DNA of 64,000 nt, from contig CM049321.1 of NCBI GenBank assembly GCA_026874595.1, forward strand, positions 19,812,979 to 19,876,978, given 5' to 3'. Of the stretch, positions 36,678 to 49,162 are shown piece by piece. Below the pieces are notes generated by a model. That model had not been told where the DNA came from, did not search any database, and saw only the letters and a list, made by a program, of their open reading frames with translations. The position numbers were made by a program, and so were the translations under genes. Source of the stretch: Sipunculus nudus (lineage: Eukaryota; Annelida; Sipuncula; Golfingiida; Sipunculidae). Numbering within the stretch: position 1 is the stretch's first letter; each line of letters opens with the position of its first letter.

Positions 36678-38583
36678 ATTCTTGAAAGTTTCATATCTGT
36701 GATAATTCTGCAATTATAAAAATCGCAAATTTGAAACCCTTGCGAACAAAATGGCAACCACAGTGTATGAATTATCATTCATTCAAATGTCAAAATTAAG
36801 AACTGAATATCAATAACAATTTGAAAATGGAATGATAAATAACTGATAAGCCTGATGAACAGATTATGGATAATCCAGGTTACGAAATATCCGTGATATT
36901 TTGTCACAATATCACAGATGAGTCAAATTGATTCTTCGCTACCAGACAATTTCTGATCTAAATGAATGATCTGGCATGGCAGAGATCCCTGTTCAATCTT
37001 ATCTCATACAGAAATTTTGTGCATAATACCAGTAATTAAGACTTAGATATGTACAGATAGATATGATTAATCTTGAACAGATATTATTTTTTGTTTCTTA
37101 ATCCAAAATAGCATGGGAAAATGTGGTTTAAAGTAACAGGATTAACTTACATAAGGCAGAATGATATTCCTCTCTTATTAATTAAATTATTTCTTCGTGG
37201 ATGGTTCGAAACAAGTCCACTTTCTTATATACCAGGTGATCTGTTGGCGGGATGTCTAAGCTACCTGCATCTGGTATAACTATTGTCTGTGGCCTGAATG
37301 TTGGCCATGTTGTACAATAGGTTGTAGAGTGGAAAAAGTGACCAACAGATGAATTCATCTAAGTCAGCTCTTACGGAAGACAGGGTTCTCAAAGAAATAT
37401 GGACTACTGCTCAGAGCATACATAATATTTAGACATACAAATTTCATTTTTCCCCTGTAGGAAATTGAGGCGAGTAGGGTTTGATTAGTTTGCTTCTATA
37501 TCCATATATATATTTGGGTACAAACATTTAGTGAATGGAGAACATAACCATGGATTTAAACAAATGTAATTTTCTATTTTTCTTCTTTTTTTTATCAAAT
37601 GCTTACACAACAACAGCAATGCTAGGTAGTCATCTTTTCTTATGATTTCATTCAACATAAGTTAATTCAACACAACTGTAGTGTTAATGCACACAGTGGG
37701 CTGCAAGTAACAAGTAGTGCTTTATCTTACAGCAATTCATTCCCCTATTGGACAATCAGAGAATAATAATAAGATTTAGATACAACAGTGGGATCAGTAA
37801 ACATTTCTTTATATACAATGAGTCAGTATTGGTTAATGTATTTCATTGAGTTAAATAAATACTAAAATATTCATTCCAAAGAGGACTGCCAAGAGAAATA
37901 ATCAGGAGACACTACTTTAATGCTGGAAGTAGAAAGTGCATTTATCAACCCAATAAGAAACTATATCATATTATCTCCATCCATCTATCCCTCTCTTCTA
38001 TCACTTTCTATTTCAGACACTGAGAAATGAGAGAAGCCACATTTGTAGGCAATGTTCCCAATACTTCCCAATGCTGGCAGGAATAAACAAAAAATGCAAG
38101 ATTTATATTCATTCATAAGTTTTCTTGTCTGTTGGCTGAAAACTGTTGTAGGTATTCAGTGACACACTGGATCACCCAGTTTTGTGACAAACTTGGCAAG
38201 TGACCCTGTTTTAATGTCTCAGGTGAGGGTACATAATTTTTTTTCCAGACAATGTGAATGTGCTTATGTAATTGTGTTATAACAGGCTTCCTGCACCTCA
38301 GCCATTTTTAAGACCAGCTGACAGAAAATTAAAGACCCTTTCATACACAGAGTTCTTTAATGGCCCTGCCATGCTTTAAAACTACTGAAACACTCCTGAC
38401 GTTTTTAGAGCCTTCATTTATTAGTGGAGAATTCCTGGGAATCTACTTAGATCTTTCTCCAACAAGTCTGTGGCTACTCCTCCTTCACTGTCCCAAGTTA
38501 CATTTGATCACCGAACTGTCTGTGCACATTCATTACATCAAGATAGGTAAAATCAAATTTAAGACCTTTTTAAGATCTATGTC
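36678..38583. other. A+T-rich stretch leading to the second element cluster
   Basis: Nothing supported up to about 38300. From 38300 TTTAAGACC-type motifs appear (38309, 38558, 38599) that belong to, or resemble, the short TIR element starting at 38584. Confidence 0.4.
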
Positions 38584-38627
38584 AGGATTCCTGGGATTTT
38601 TAAGACCTTTTCAAAGCCTTAACAAGT

Positions 38628-38828
38628 GACCCATGGGTCATGACGCTCAGATGACTGGGAAGAGATTTGCAAAAGGAAATTTTATCATCTGAATGGTAAT
38701 ATATAACCTGACGCATCAAACAGATTAACCAACAGGCTGAGATTGTGTCTGTATTAATATATCTCAAGAATAGAGTAAACTTTAAAAAAAATACAGGTGG
38801 CTCCATCAGTCAGCAGAAACTAATACAA
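38628..38828 (+). mobile_element. Deletion derivative of the GACCCATGGGTC family
   Basis: It starts GACCCATGGGTCATGACG and follows the element at 2731 for about 170 bp (AACAGATTAACCAACAGGC shared). It then jumps to a segment matching 4070-4110 (ACAGGTGGCTCCA, CAGCAGAAACTAATA). It ends directly against the start of a second family member at 38829. It is a strongly deleted copy or a 5' stub of a composite. Confidence 0.6.
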
Positions 38829-41487
38829 GGGACCCATGGGTCAAGACGCTCAGCTGTTATATATGATAAAAAATATGATTTGGGAAAGAGGCACATGCTT
38901 GTTTTGTGTGGTAATAAATATAAGCTTTATTATGAGTTGTTGGTGTTTAGCTTATGTATGATTTTGATAGTATCTTTGCAGACAGGGAAGAGGATTTATT
39001 TCATTTATTTTATTAACAAATGGAGTGCTATTGTCACACAGATTTTGACTTGGCCATATAACTTATAAGCAGCACATATTATAAAAGAGTTGAACTATTT
39101 ATTAAAATTTAATAACAAATATTGTGCCAATATAATTTTTATTAACAAAAAAATTATAGGAAAATCATATGATTTTTTTAAATAAAATATAACTGAAATG
39201 ATTATTGAAATAATATTATAGAATATATTCATGAATGCATTTATGAATACATTTTGAAAGTATCTGCACTGGTATTCAAATACTTTCATTTTTACCTGAA
39301 TTCCCATTCTTATGCAATAAAATTTTTTAATGCAGTACATATTCATATTCGTATTCAAATACATTTGCAAAGCATTGGCACCATGTCTAGTATTTATTCA
39401 GTTTTAGCCAAACAAAGATGTTGAGAATCCAAAATATACAAAATTCACAAATTTAAATAATGATAAGTACCTGGTTTTATGGCTTTTATTTATATTAAAA
39501 AAATAAATGTAATATATTCACTCTGGACTACTTTCACATTAATCTACACACTAGACACAGTAGGAATCTAGATTAATATTATAAACTGCATCTTTGTCTA
39601 TCATTAATTTCCTTCATATGATCCCTAATGATTAGAAATGAATAATATGATTTATTTTTTTATCATTAAAATTTCACTGAAAAATACCATAGGTGACTGC
39701 ATGGTGTTATTTGGAATAAGGTTGACATTGACATTCTATCCATCCATACAAGATTCTTACATCATCAGCAACTGCAAGTTAATTTTCTGTTACTCATCAA
39801 CTAACAAATTCCTTTTCTATTAATTTTTCTTTAATTTGTTATAAAAAACCAATACAAAATTATTAATTTATTGTTTATTGTTATGTTGTTTTTCAAAACT
39901 ACTACTAGATGAGTTGGGTTGGACACCTGGATCAACTGTGGCTGGGCATTAGCTGCCTGGCTGCCCCAGTGAATGCTTCGCTCAAGCATGCATAATCTGA
40001 TGAAAGGTCAACATACAGTGACTGAAGAGTGGCTGGATTAAGCCTGAGTCTGACATGGTCTCATATAAACATTAATAAAAGCTACAATATTTGGCCAATT
40101 TCTGTCAGCTTCCTAAACTACAAAGATGAAATCCTTATGTGTGCATTATATGAAAATTATATCAACAGTGCTCTCAGAAAACAAACGTGCCATGGTCAAA
40201 GTTGGGTAAAATTTAAGGTACTAATTTTATATTTATACTAATAACTTATAAAATTTGAAAAATTCAGAACTAATTTTTGGTATTCAATTGAATCTTGATT
40301 AAATAATGTTACATCCCTGACAAAAAAATCTCTAGCTTCAGCAATCCTCTTGTTAAGGGAGTAAAGATATTTCTTGATTTTTTAAAGAGTGCATTATTTT
40401 TGGGCCCATAACTTAAAACAATTACGCAATACTGACATCATTTCTGGCATGTGCATAGCGAATGTATAGAAAAATATGTATATTATATATGATCAAAGTC
40501 AGATCAGTGGTTTTGATATTAGGCAGTCTTACACTAGTGTAACAATGGGTTTTTAATGGAAAAATGAAGTTTTACATTAATATTTCAAAGGAATTAAGTC
40601 CTAGTGATAAAATTCTTGGCATGGTAGGGGATTTTGGAGACATCTAACTGTATGCTAAATTTAAGGAACTTAGAGCTGAAGCTTGGGAGCTGAGCTCTAG
40701 CAAACTGCATAACACTAGCTTGATGTAAACAATATGTGACATGGTGCTTGAAAACTTGAATAAAATCTACAGTTTTTGATCAACTGGTTTCAAATTTTTG
40801 GTGTTAACAGACAAAATGCTAACAAAAACATGCTGTGAAAATTAAATCCACAGTACTTACAGGAAAAAAACATGCCATGGTCAAACTTGGGCAAAATTTA
40901 AGGTACAAATTTTATATTTTTGCCAATATTTAAAAAAATTTAACAGATTTTGATCTAATTTTTGGTATACAATTAAATTTTAATCAATTAAAGTTGTATT
41001 ACTGAAAAAAAGTCCCTAACTTTAACACTTTTGGTCTTAAGTGACCAAATATCTTTCCTGATTATTTTACAAAGTCCATTATGTTTGGGCCCATAACTTT
41101 TTTAAATTAAATAATACTGACTTAATTTCTGGCATGTACATAGGAACTATATAGAGGAACATTTATGGTAAATATGAAGAAAACCAGATGAGTGGTTTTG
41201 ATATTGGGCAGTCCTGAAGTGTGAAAATAGATTTCTTATAAAAAATTGAGGTTTTTCCTTAATATCTTGAAGGAACAAAGTCCTATTGACCCAATTTTCT
41301 GCATGGAAGGAGATTTTTGGGACATCTAACTGTATGGCAAATTTCAGATTCGTAGGTCCAATGGTGTCGAAACGTGCCAGTCTTACGGACGGACATCCGG
41401 ACAGACGGACGGACGGACAGACAGACGGACGACGACGGACAATGAACCACAACTATAGCTCAGATGATTTATAGTCAGCTGAGCTAA
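38829..41487 (+). mobile_element. 2.66 kb non-autonomous element, complete copy (copy A)
   Basis: It begins GGGACCCATGGGTCAAGACG and ends in a GACG/GACA tract (41378-41442) and the terminal hairpin GCTCAGATGATT...AGTCAGCTGAGCTAA, matching the element at 2731-5595 at both ends but with an unrelated interior. An internal direct duplication (about 40180-40700 versus 40860-41350) shares GTGCCATGGTCAAA and AATTTAAGGTAC. The interior is close to identical to 57626-59923. No coding capacity: the shared frame of about 60 codons (KRHMLVLCGNKYKLYYELLV) is not recognisable as a protein family. Confidence 0.75.
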
Positions 41488-41537
41488 AAATGCAAAATAA
41501 AAAATAAGACCTCTTAAGACTTTTTAAGGCCCCACGG

Positions 41538-44500
41538 AATCCTCTATAAGTGATTGAGAATATGTGTGTGGTAAATGTGTGAAAGGTATGTTATAAAACT
41601 CTGACCCAGAAATTTACCATCCCAATTGAAATTCGGGTTCACAGGCAAACGAAATCAAACCTTGGTCCTTCTGAAGTCAGGGAAGAAATAGCCCACATTT
41701 AGATGTCCCACCATTTTCTGGAACTTTTACCTGCCAGGGTCAAGCAGTTAACAGTTAATGTCAAGCCCTGCAATATAAGAGCTGTGAAGGGCATGAGCAT
41801 GTATGTATAAGCAGCTTTCAGGCAATTTTAACACTGTTATTGAGCAACCACAACAGGAACTGCTCATTATGGAGAGTAAACTGTACAGCAGAATAGTGAA
41901 TGGACACAATGCCACCTCCAGCTCCATACAGCTGAAAGGAATCTGTATCAATATGATGATATTCTATAATCACTGTCAACAGCGTACTATATTTAGGTCT
42001 CTCTTATGCTGAAGAGAGCTGTTGGACATTGGGCTACAAACCAGCAGACCTGTAGACTACTGCAGGGCTACTACAGAAGGCTGACCTCGCTGGCTAACGA
42101 GAGCTGTCAGACATAAGATGGCCTGAAAAGGACACAAGAACTATCAGTAAAACTCTTGGGAAAGGCCGCAAATCTCTTTAGCCACATTCAATAGTCATCA
42201 TCCCCCTGTACCATCCACGACCTTTGTAAGCCGACCAGGTTAACACTAACACAAAAGGTTGACAGCTATTAATCTTGTTCCTCTGGTGGGAATAAAATAA
42301 TGCTGGCTCAGCACTCTCAGACTCAGACAAAACTTTCTTTTATAGAGCTTCCTCAACCTTCTTTTTATATTGTAAAGCAATATAACTGACCCTAAAATTG
42401 CTTTTATCAATTTAATTTTACTAAGTCTACATATGTAATTTTTTTAAATTTTCTTTTACTATGTCTATACATATGTATCACTTATTTTTTTTTCATGTTT
42501 CACATGCATTATTTGTATTTGTATATATATTTAAAGCTATAATTTGTATAACAATTATATATTTACAAAAATTATTATTATTTATAACTTTAAAGAGTGA
42601 TATTTAACTAATAACTTATCATAAAATATCTTTATACCTGGTGTTATCACTTTTTACTTGGTAAGGTTAAACGACAATTTCCACAAGTAAATTTAGGCTA
42701 AATTATATGTTATTAGCCCTTGAAGTCATATAACATGCTCTTTTACAGAATGGGAAATACAACAGTTCATATATCCATAAATGTTCCTCAGATGACTCTC
42801 AGGCAACTGGACCAGAAAAAAACCCTAAAATCCCCTCTTAACTGTAAATCATAGTCATACTGGGGGACAGTAAACAATCAATATATATGTTATATATATA
42901 TACTGGGGTGGCTTACCACAATTTTGGGTCCTCACACAATCCCCACTTGTTCATGAATCACAGTGAGCGAGGGTGCCCTGCTGGATGTTTGTTATTTATC
43001 TTTATGGTAGTTGGTTACTCTTCACAGTCTGAGGTAAAAATAACCATGTCATAACCCTGGGGGAAGTCTGAAGCCTCAGTTGGTTGAGTCCTGTTGGCAA
43101 TCAGTCTGTCAGACAGTGATAAACACCTTACACAGCCTTGTACTGTGTCATAGTGTCCTTTGTGTGTCAGAGAGCCCGGGAATGTAACTCTCATGTGACA
43201 CACACAGATAATCAATGATTCATAATATAAAATGCGACAATACTTCCAAGTATGAAGTACATGTTCAAAATCATCTATGAATATCTAAAAATTTATACTA
43301 CAAAAGATAAATGTACGAGGTATGGTATGGAAAGCCTCCTCCTCGATGATCTACACAAAAGCTCCACAATAAAAAAACACCCTTGAACCCCCCTTGCCCT
43401 ACCTGCCCCCCCCCCCCCCCCAAAAGAAAAAAAAAATAAAGTTTCTAAAGCCTACACATCACACACTGTTCCATACTGGTCAATATATAATACACAAAAT
43501 CAATTAAAGTAATTGATTATAAATTAGTTTCTTATAAGAACAGAGGGGATATTTTTAATCATATTTTATTTTTTAATTCGCATTCATGGCATTTTTTTTA
43601 ATACCTCAATACTGCCATGAAACATTCAATGGATGATTATTCATTTATCAATGGGAGTCTATAGCTTTGAATTTTAATTTTAATCGGTTGTTTCATGGTC
43701 TTCCATCACAGGTTAACAAAACACTGGTGTTGTGCTTCTAGTTTTACTCCAGCAGGGGTTACTTCGGTAGGTTTAATGATTTAAGTATAAGATACAATGT
43801 CAGAAATATCAACAGACATAACAATTTCACCCATGAGGTACAGCGACAGAAATTTTAGTGTCATCCAATATCGGAGTCAGAGGTGAACTAATAGAAATAC
43901 TGGAATATCCCATCTCTTCCATAACACAGGCAGATGCTGAAAATGTCATAATATATTGATTTGTCCATAAATTGTAAGAGTTTATGAGCAGCCTGAAGTG
44001 TTTCTAGTAATACCACAAGGATGACCAGCTGTACAAACACTGGTTCACTACCTCAAGTTCAAGGTCTATAACTGATTACTACAGAACTTAATTTATAATG
44101 TAATTAATGCATTAATTCAGTTTCATAATGTATAATTAGGAATGAATGAGATGATTTATGTCACACAAAATATTTCAGTAGACGAAATTTACAGTTAAAT
44201 TCATATCTTTATTGTTGCTATTTATAAATAAATGAAATCTGTGGAATTGCAAAAGTTTTACCGCTTTTTCTCTAGAGCTCTCTCCCTCTCTAGGTATTCT
44301 GGCAGAGCAGATAATTTGATTTGCATTGGAAACAGTTTGAAACCACCTCCTCAGCTTGATTCAAAATGGTTTGAAAATGCTTTGGATTGCCATGTTGGTT
44401 CAAATTGGTTCAAAAATGATTAAATTTACCGCTGAAAGGGGTTTAAATGATATATGGAAATAGGTAAAAGTGAACAAATGGACCTGTATGACTTTTTCAC

Positions 44501-47371
44501 CATAATTCAAAGAAAGGTCAAACCTATGTATCACACATATCACTCACTTTTACCTTAAATGAGTGATGTTATCTGGGTGTAATCTCTGCTATATTGCGCA
44601 GAATGCCCCCTGAACCATTTCCTGGATATCAGTGTCAGCCAACTGTCATACTGGAAATGGAAGCCTGACCCTCATGTCAAAGATTAGGTTCTGTGCATCC
44701 CAGATGGAATGGCTTCATAACAGTCTGATTTTCACCATAAAGATCTTGCTCAACCTAACTAAATCTAGCTCATGCTGCATTTCATCTTGTTTAATACTGT
44801 GCCAGAGCCAACTGACCATTTGAACCTCTCTAACCTATTGCGATAGACCACTGGTGTAAAGCTTTGTCCAAATCTTGCTACAGCACATTAATATATCCTC
44901 AGAAATGGGGTGCATTAATCTGAACTACATGTATTAACAGTAGAGGGTAGTGATGGACTGCACTAAATATAGAGTGGGTCGCTCCAGATCTAGTGTGTTC
45001 ATTCCAGTTCTATTACACACAAAACTGAAAGCTCCAGCCAGTCTTAGCACATGCTAGAATGTAAACCAACCTAAAAATGTCGGACTAGTTTAAGTGAGCT
45101 CCAATGTGAAGTCTACCATGTTCAGCCCAATCTAGCATATTTGGGGGATCTAGAGGAGTCTAGAATTTGTGTGTTAATGTGTCTTTTGTATACACTAGCC
45201 TGCTTAACTTGCTGATATAAAAGCATAAATGAGGGCGTGAGGTCAGAAAAATTGTTAATATAAACCTTATTTATTTTACAAGGATTGTAAAACTAGTTAT
45301 AATAACTAATGAAAGAAACTCTCCATGGCTTGGATGGTGCCATTCTGTAGTCTGTAGACTAATGCAGAGGTATCAGGAAAATTGTCGGTTTTTCAGGCAC
45401 CTTATTTTATAAATCACTGTAGGAAGGCAATATTTTCACCTTTTTATTACAGTTATTTCGATAAAATTTTCAAATGAATCAGGGAATAACATGATACTGA
45501 AATAATTGTTGCGAGGCAGAAAAACACAACATAAAAAGAGGAAATTCTATAAAAAAATTTATTAATTGATTTTCTTGAATGAAATTAATGTTTGAGTGGC
45601 AGGGGGCTCAATATCTGTAAATTTGGAATGAGAATCTAAATAAATTTGTTGATGCGGGGGAGCAAATTTAAACTGATGCATGTGGTTCCTAAAAAGCCAA
45701 CATTTATTTTAGGGCGAAGCAATACATATCAGGTGACAGGTTACATATCGGGATATTTCACTCGGTATAAAACACACAATAAGTTACATATAAAAAATAT
45801 AAGAGTTTCAAGTCTTCTTTGCTTAAGTTTGTTAGTTCATAAACAATGAGTCAGCAATTTTAAGGTTTGAATGAGGTTTTATTACGGTGTATGTGTGTCT
45901 CAGAATGGGAGTTACAAAGAGCACTAAACTGGTTTTTAAAACATGTTACTTCATTGTGAAATTTCAATATTATAAATGAACACATTACAGCCATAAGGAA
46001 GCTAGTGCACAGACCAATCCTATTTCAGAGCAAAACCTACCAAACCACCTATCACTTGAGACGAAGCTGTGCATGAGAGACCGAACAAAGAGAGCTCTCA
46101 TTTTCGATAAAAGATACCTAAGAAAACAGGCACATAAAACAGATCTAAGATACCCATTGATAAAGATAAATTACAAATGGCTGTTCTTATACCACACTCA
46201 TTATCTGGTTGACTCCTGTTTTTAACAGGACAACTTGCTCTTGTAATAACTAAGACCGAACCTGTAGGCAGTTGTGAGATACTGGAGTTACCTTTACAGA
46301 TACCTGGCTGACTAACGACTTTACCTGGGCCACCTGTTCCTTGCCACCACCATCACGTGGATGCCACCTGGACATGTGAACAAATGTCAGAGACTTGGAA
46401 CGAGCGCGGCATTCAGCCAGCTCACATACAAGACAAGGGTATGGCAAAGTCATGACATTGTCAGCTCATATGTTATGAACTCTGTACTTTTTACATAAAT
46501 TATATTAATTAATATGTACACTGGCTTTTATTTATTTATTTATATATAAAAATCAATCCTTGTAAATAAATATCCATAAATTCAAGGGTTGCACTTGAAC
46601 TGAAATTAATTTTACACAGACAAATGCACACTGGCATATACTAATTACGAGTTTTACATCTCAACTGACACAACTGATAATGCTTGAAATTCTGCCATAC
46701 AACTATAAAAATTCAAAGAAATAGTAAAAGATGCAACATTAAAGATGGGACATGGAAAAATTCAGTAATTGTGTAGTTCAGGGTTATTTTATAAAAGGTC
46801 TATATAACCACTTGGTAACACATTATTTCCAAATTTTGTGTTGTTCTATAATAAGAAGAAATGTATACTAATATAAGAATAAGGCATATATAATTATGAA
46901 AAGATATGAAAAAAAAATATATACATAGTTTAATTACAAATATATTTTTTATATAATGACATAAATTGCTCAAATATAGCTTGTTTCCATGGTGACGTCA
47001 TGAACTTCATGCATAATGTCATGGCGTAAGATCAAAATCTGATCTTTTAAGCCACAATAACTCTCAAACAACACCACCTTTCATTATTTTACCCTTATTT
47101 TTCTAAAACTATACATCTCCAATAGATTAAAAAAATATTACTTTTGTTTATATTTGTGTTAAATATCCTAATATAGTCCTTTTTAAAAAAAAACCCCTAA
47201 AGTACAACATTACTAAAAATACATTATAACCAGGAACTGGGAGAAGGAAGAAAAACAAGGAAGGGAAGTCATTTATAGGAAGAATTATTCAAGGTGATAC
47301 TGTAGAGGTAATGTTAAAAAAAAATGCCTGTAATTCAATTTAATGATGTAAATTTAGATAGTATTTCTGTG
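41538..47371. other. A+T-rich stretch with minor features
   Basis: No supported gene. 41816-41946 has a protein-like plus-strand frame (TVIEQPQQELLIMESKLYS) after an AG, unrecognised. 43406-43421 is a run of 16 C. 43073-43092 has an A-box-like CCTCAGTTGGTTGAGTCC without a B-box at the right distance. 46250-46460 is richer in G+C and CpG, with a minus-strand frame containing MSRWHPRDGGGKEQVAQ followed by GTAAAG. It could be an untranslated or unknown exon of a minus-strand gene. Confidence 0.35.
43406..43421 (+). repeat. Poly-C tract, 16 C
   Basis: An uninterrupted run of C flanked by C-rich and then A-rich sequence. Such tracts vary in length and are prone to sequencing error. Confidence 0.9.
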
Positions 47372-47844
47372 TGTCACAGAAATGTGTATCAATAAGATGG
47401 TTTCTGGTCCATGTTTATTTTAAGTGACAATGTCTTACGCAGCAAATCAAAGGATGGTAAACAACAAAGAAAACCAAAGTACATAACTAACAATTAATGT
47501 ATAAAAAATACAAGATAAGATCACTCAAACAATATCCACTGAGCTTTCTACTTGGGATTTGCAAGTGTTCAAATAATATGTACCATAGTCCGGTCAAATA
47601 AAAAGTCCTTGACAAATCATATCATAGCTTCTTCCCCTTGGCACAGTCTCTTCAATATGTCATAAATACATACACAACAAATATCTGTTTGAGTCCACTG
47701 TTGTATCATATTCTATCCCTATATTATCATGGTTGCAATTAATTAATGGTTTACTTAATTTTCATGGCTAGCCGCAAAGTTCATATTTCTTTATAATCTT
47801 TGTGCCATGCTGTTTTGTTCAGTCTGTTGACCTTAGCATTTTCA
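47372..47844 (-). repeat. 3' LTR of the gypsy-like element
   Basis: It aligns with 52473-53054 throughout: TGTCACAGAAATGTG at the outer left edge, AAGTGACAATGTCTTACGCA, TTTGAGTCCA(C/T)TGTT, TAATTTTCATGGCTAG and TTTGTTCAGTCTGTTGACC at the right. It ends CATTTTCA, so on the minus strand it starts TG and ends CA. Two segments of about 50-65 bp present in the other LTR are missing here. The two LTRs are visibly diverged, which dates the insertion as old. Confidence 0.8.
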
Positions 47845-48199
47845 ATCTCTTTAAAGTACCAAATATATTATTTTCTTTTATAAAACCTTAAGCACATAAA
47901 ATTAATATATCTTCACAACACTTGAATACATAAAATAGATGATCCCTTAAAACACCTTCAATACATCAAACAAATGATTTTTTGACAACCTGCCCCCATT
48001 TAAGAAAATATTTCTGCTTGTATATTTTCTAAATTATTTCCACATTTGGTTTTGTTCAAACTCTGTCTCTTTAAACCTCACTGTTATACATTATAACTTG
48101 AATATTTTACCTGCTTGAACCAGAATTTTCCACAATATAAAATATAATCACAAATCAAACAACATGATACAGAGGGACCTCTAGCACCTTGCTAATACT

Positions 48200-49090
48200 G
48201 GTTCATCATTTCTATGCTTAACCGTCTAAGTTTATGCCCGTCTGCCCTAGTAGTCTGCTAAAAAATTCCCTGATCCCTTTTTATAGTCTGTATCTTAAAC
48301 TGGTAAGCCTGCAGAAACAATGCCCATAATGTGGCTATTTTCTGCTTCACTTCTCTGTATATAGGCAAGCAGTTGGTTGTCAGTCTGAAGTGTAAACTCT
48401 TTGTCAAATGGATAATTCTGAAATTCCTTCACTGCAAAAAATGAAGCAATACATTCCCTCTCTGTGACTTGAAATTTCTCATATAGGTCCTGTTGTCAAG
48501 CCTGCCCCCTCTTATATGCTGGAACAGCTTTCTAAGCATTGTCATGTGCTCTAGAGCTCCATGTAGGAGTATGACCTAGAACATTGTCTACGATGCTATC
48601 TAAACGGTCTACCCCTTTTAGCATCTTACACATCATCCGGTTGGATGTGGCTACACTGTTCACTAAGCCAAAAGGCATCTTACAAAACTAAAAACTTCCT
48701 TGTGAAGTAGAGAATTCTGTGATGTCTCCACTGTTCTTTGCTACAGGAACCTGCCAAGACCTCTTGGTCAAATCTTTGTGCAAAACTGATACCTAAAGAG
48801 CTTTGCCATGATATCATCTGCTTTGGGCGTAGGTTCTGAGTCAAATTTTGTTATGGTATTGATTTGCTGGAAGTTATACAGAAATGATTAGTTTGATCCT
48901 TTTTCTTCACTAATACAACTGGTTGTATGACAAGTCAGATGGCTCAACCTCCCCATAGCTAACATACTGGTGACTTCCCTTTCTATGCTCTCACGCACTG
49001 AGTAAGGAACTTGATATGGTTTTTTCCTGATAGGCTTTATCGTAGTTGTCACTATTTCATGTTCATTCAAACTAGTTTCATCTGGTCAAT
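48200..49090 (-). pseudogene. Reverse transcriptase and RNase H remnant of the gypsy-like element
   Basis: The first part (49070-48888) reads KPIRKKPYQVPYSVRESIER and then EVTSMLAMG, the standard opening of a gypsy-type reverse transcriptase domain. Degenerate continuation in shifting frames shows the PF-loop region and a damaged active site: the expected YxDD position reads as a mutated VDN. Near 48430-48250 a remnant of RNase H (EFTLQTDNQLLAYIQRS) includes the conserved TDN motif. Multiple stops make it non-functional. It sits directly downstream of the integrase C-terminal tail, 0.1 kb away, with the linker readable in between. Confidence 0.75.
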
Positions 49091-49162
49091 CTATGAACAT
49101 ATCTAAGAATTCTTTCAGTAATCCCATAATTTCAGCCCTTTGCTCTGAACTAAGACTCAGGC

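Larger units (their letters stand above)
38584..41537. mobile_element. Probable short TIR element split by later insertions
   Basis: The left end AGGATTCCTGGGATTTTTAA continues to GACCTTTTCAAAG. The reverse complement of the right end (41537) is AGGATTCCGTGGGGCCTTAA, continuing to AAAGTCTTAAGAGG. Between them lie the GACCCATGGGTC-family elements (38628-41487). Without those the element would be only about 90-100 bp. A clean target-site duplication was not found, so the boundaries are tentative. Confidence 0.35.

Noticed and set aside
38745-39068. 107-codon frame, partly repeated at 57677-57865
   Set aside because: It is part of the non-coding 2.66 kb repeat, begins in one element and runs into another, and resembles no protein family.
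39095-39370. 91- to 94-codon minus frames conserved in both 2.66 kb copies (also 57890-58174)
   Set aside because: Conservation follows from recent duplication of the whole repeat. Sequence is Ile/Tyr/Asn-rich as expected from A+T-rich DNA.
43073-43200. A-box-like CCTCAGTTGGTTGAGTCC as a SINE
   Set aside because: No B-box at suitable distance and no similarity to the other SINEs of the window.
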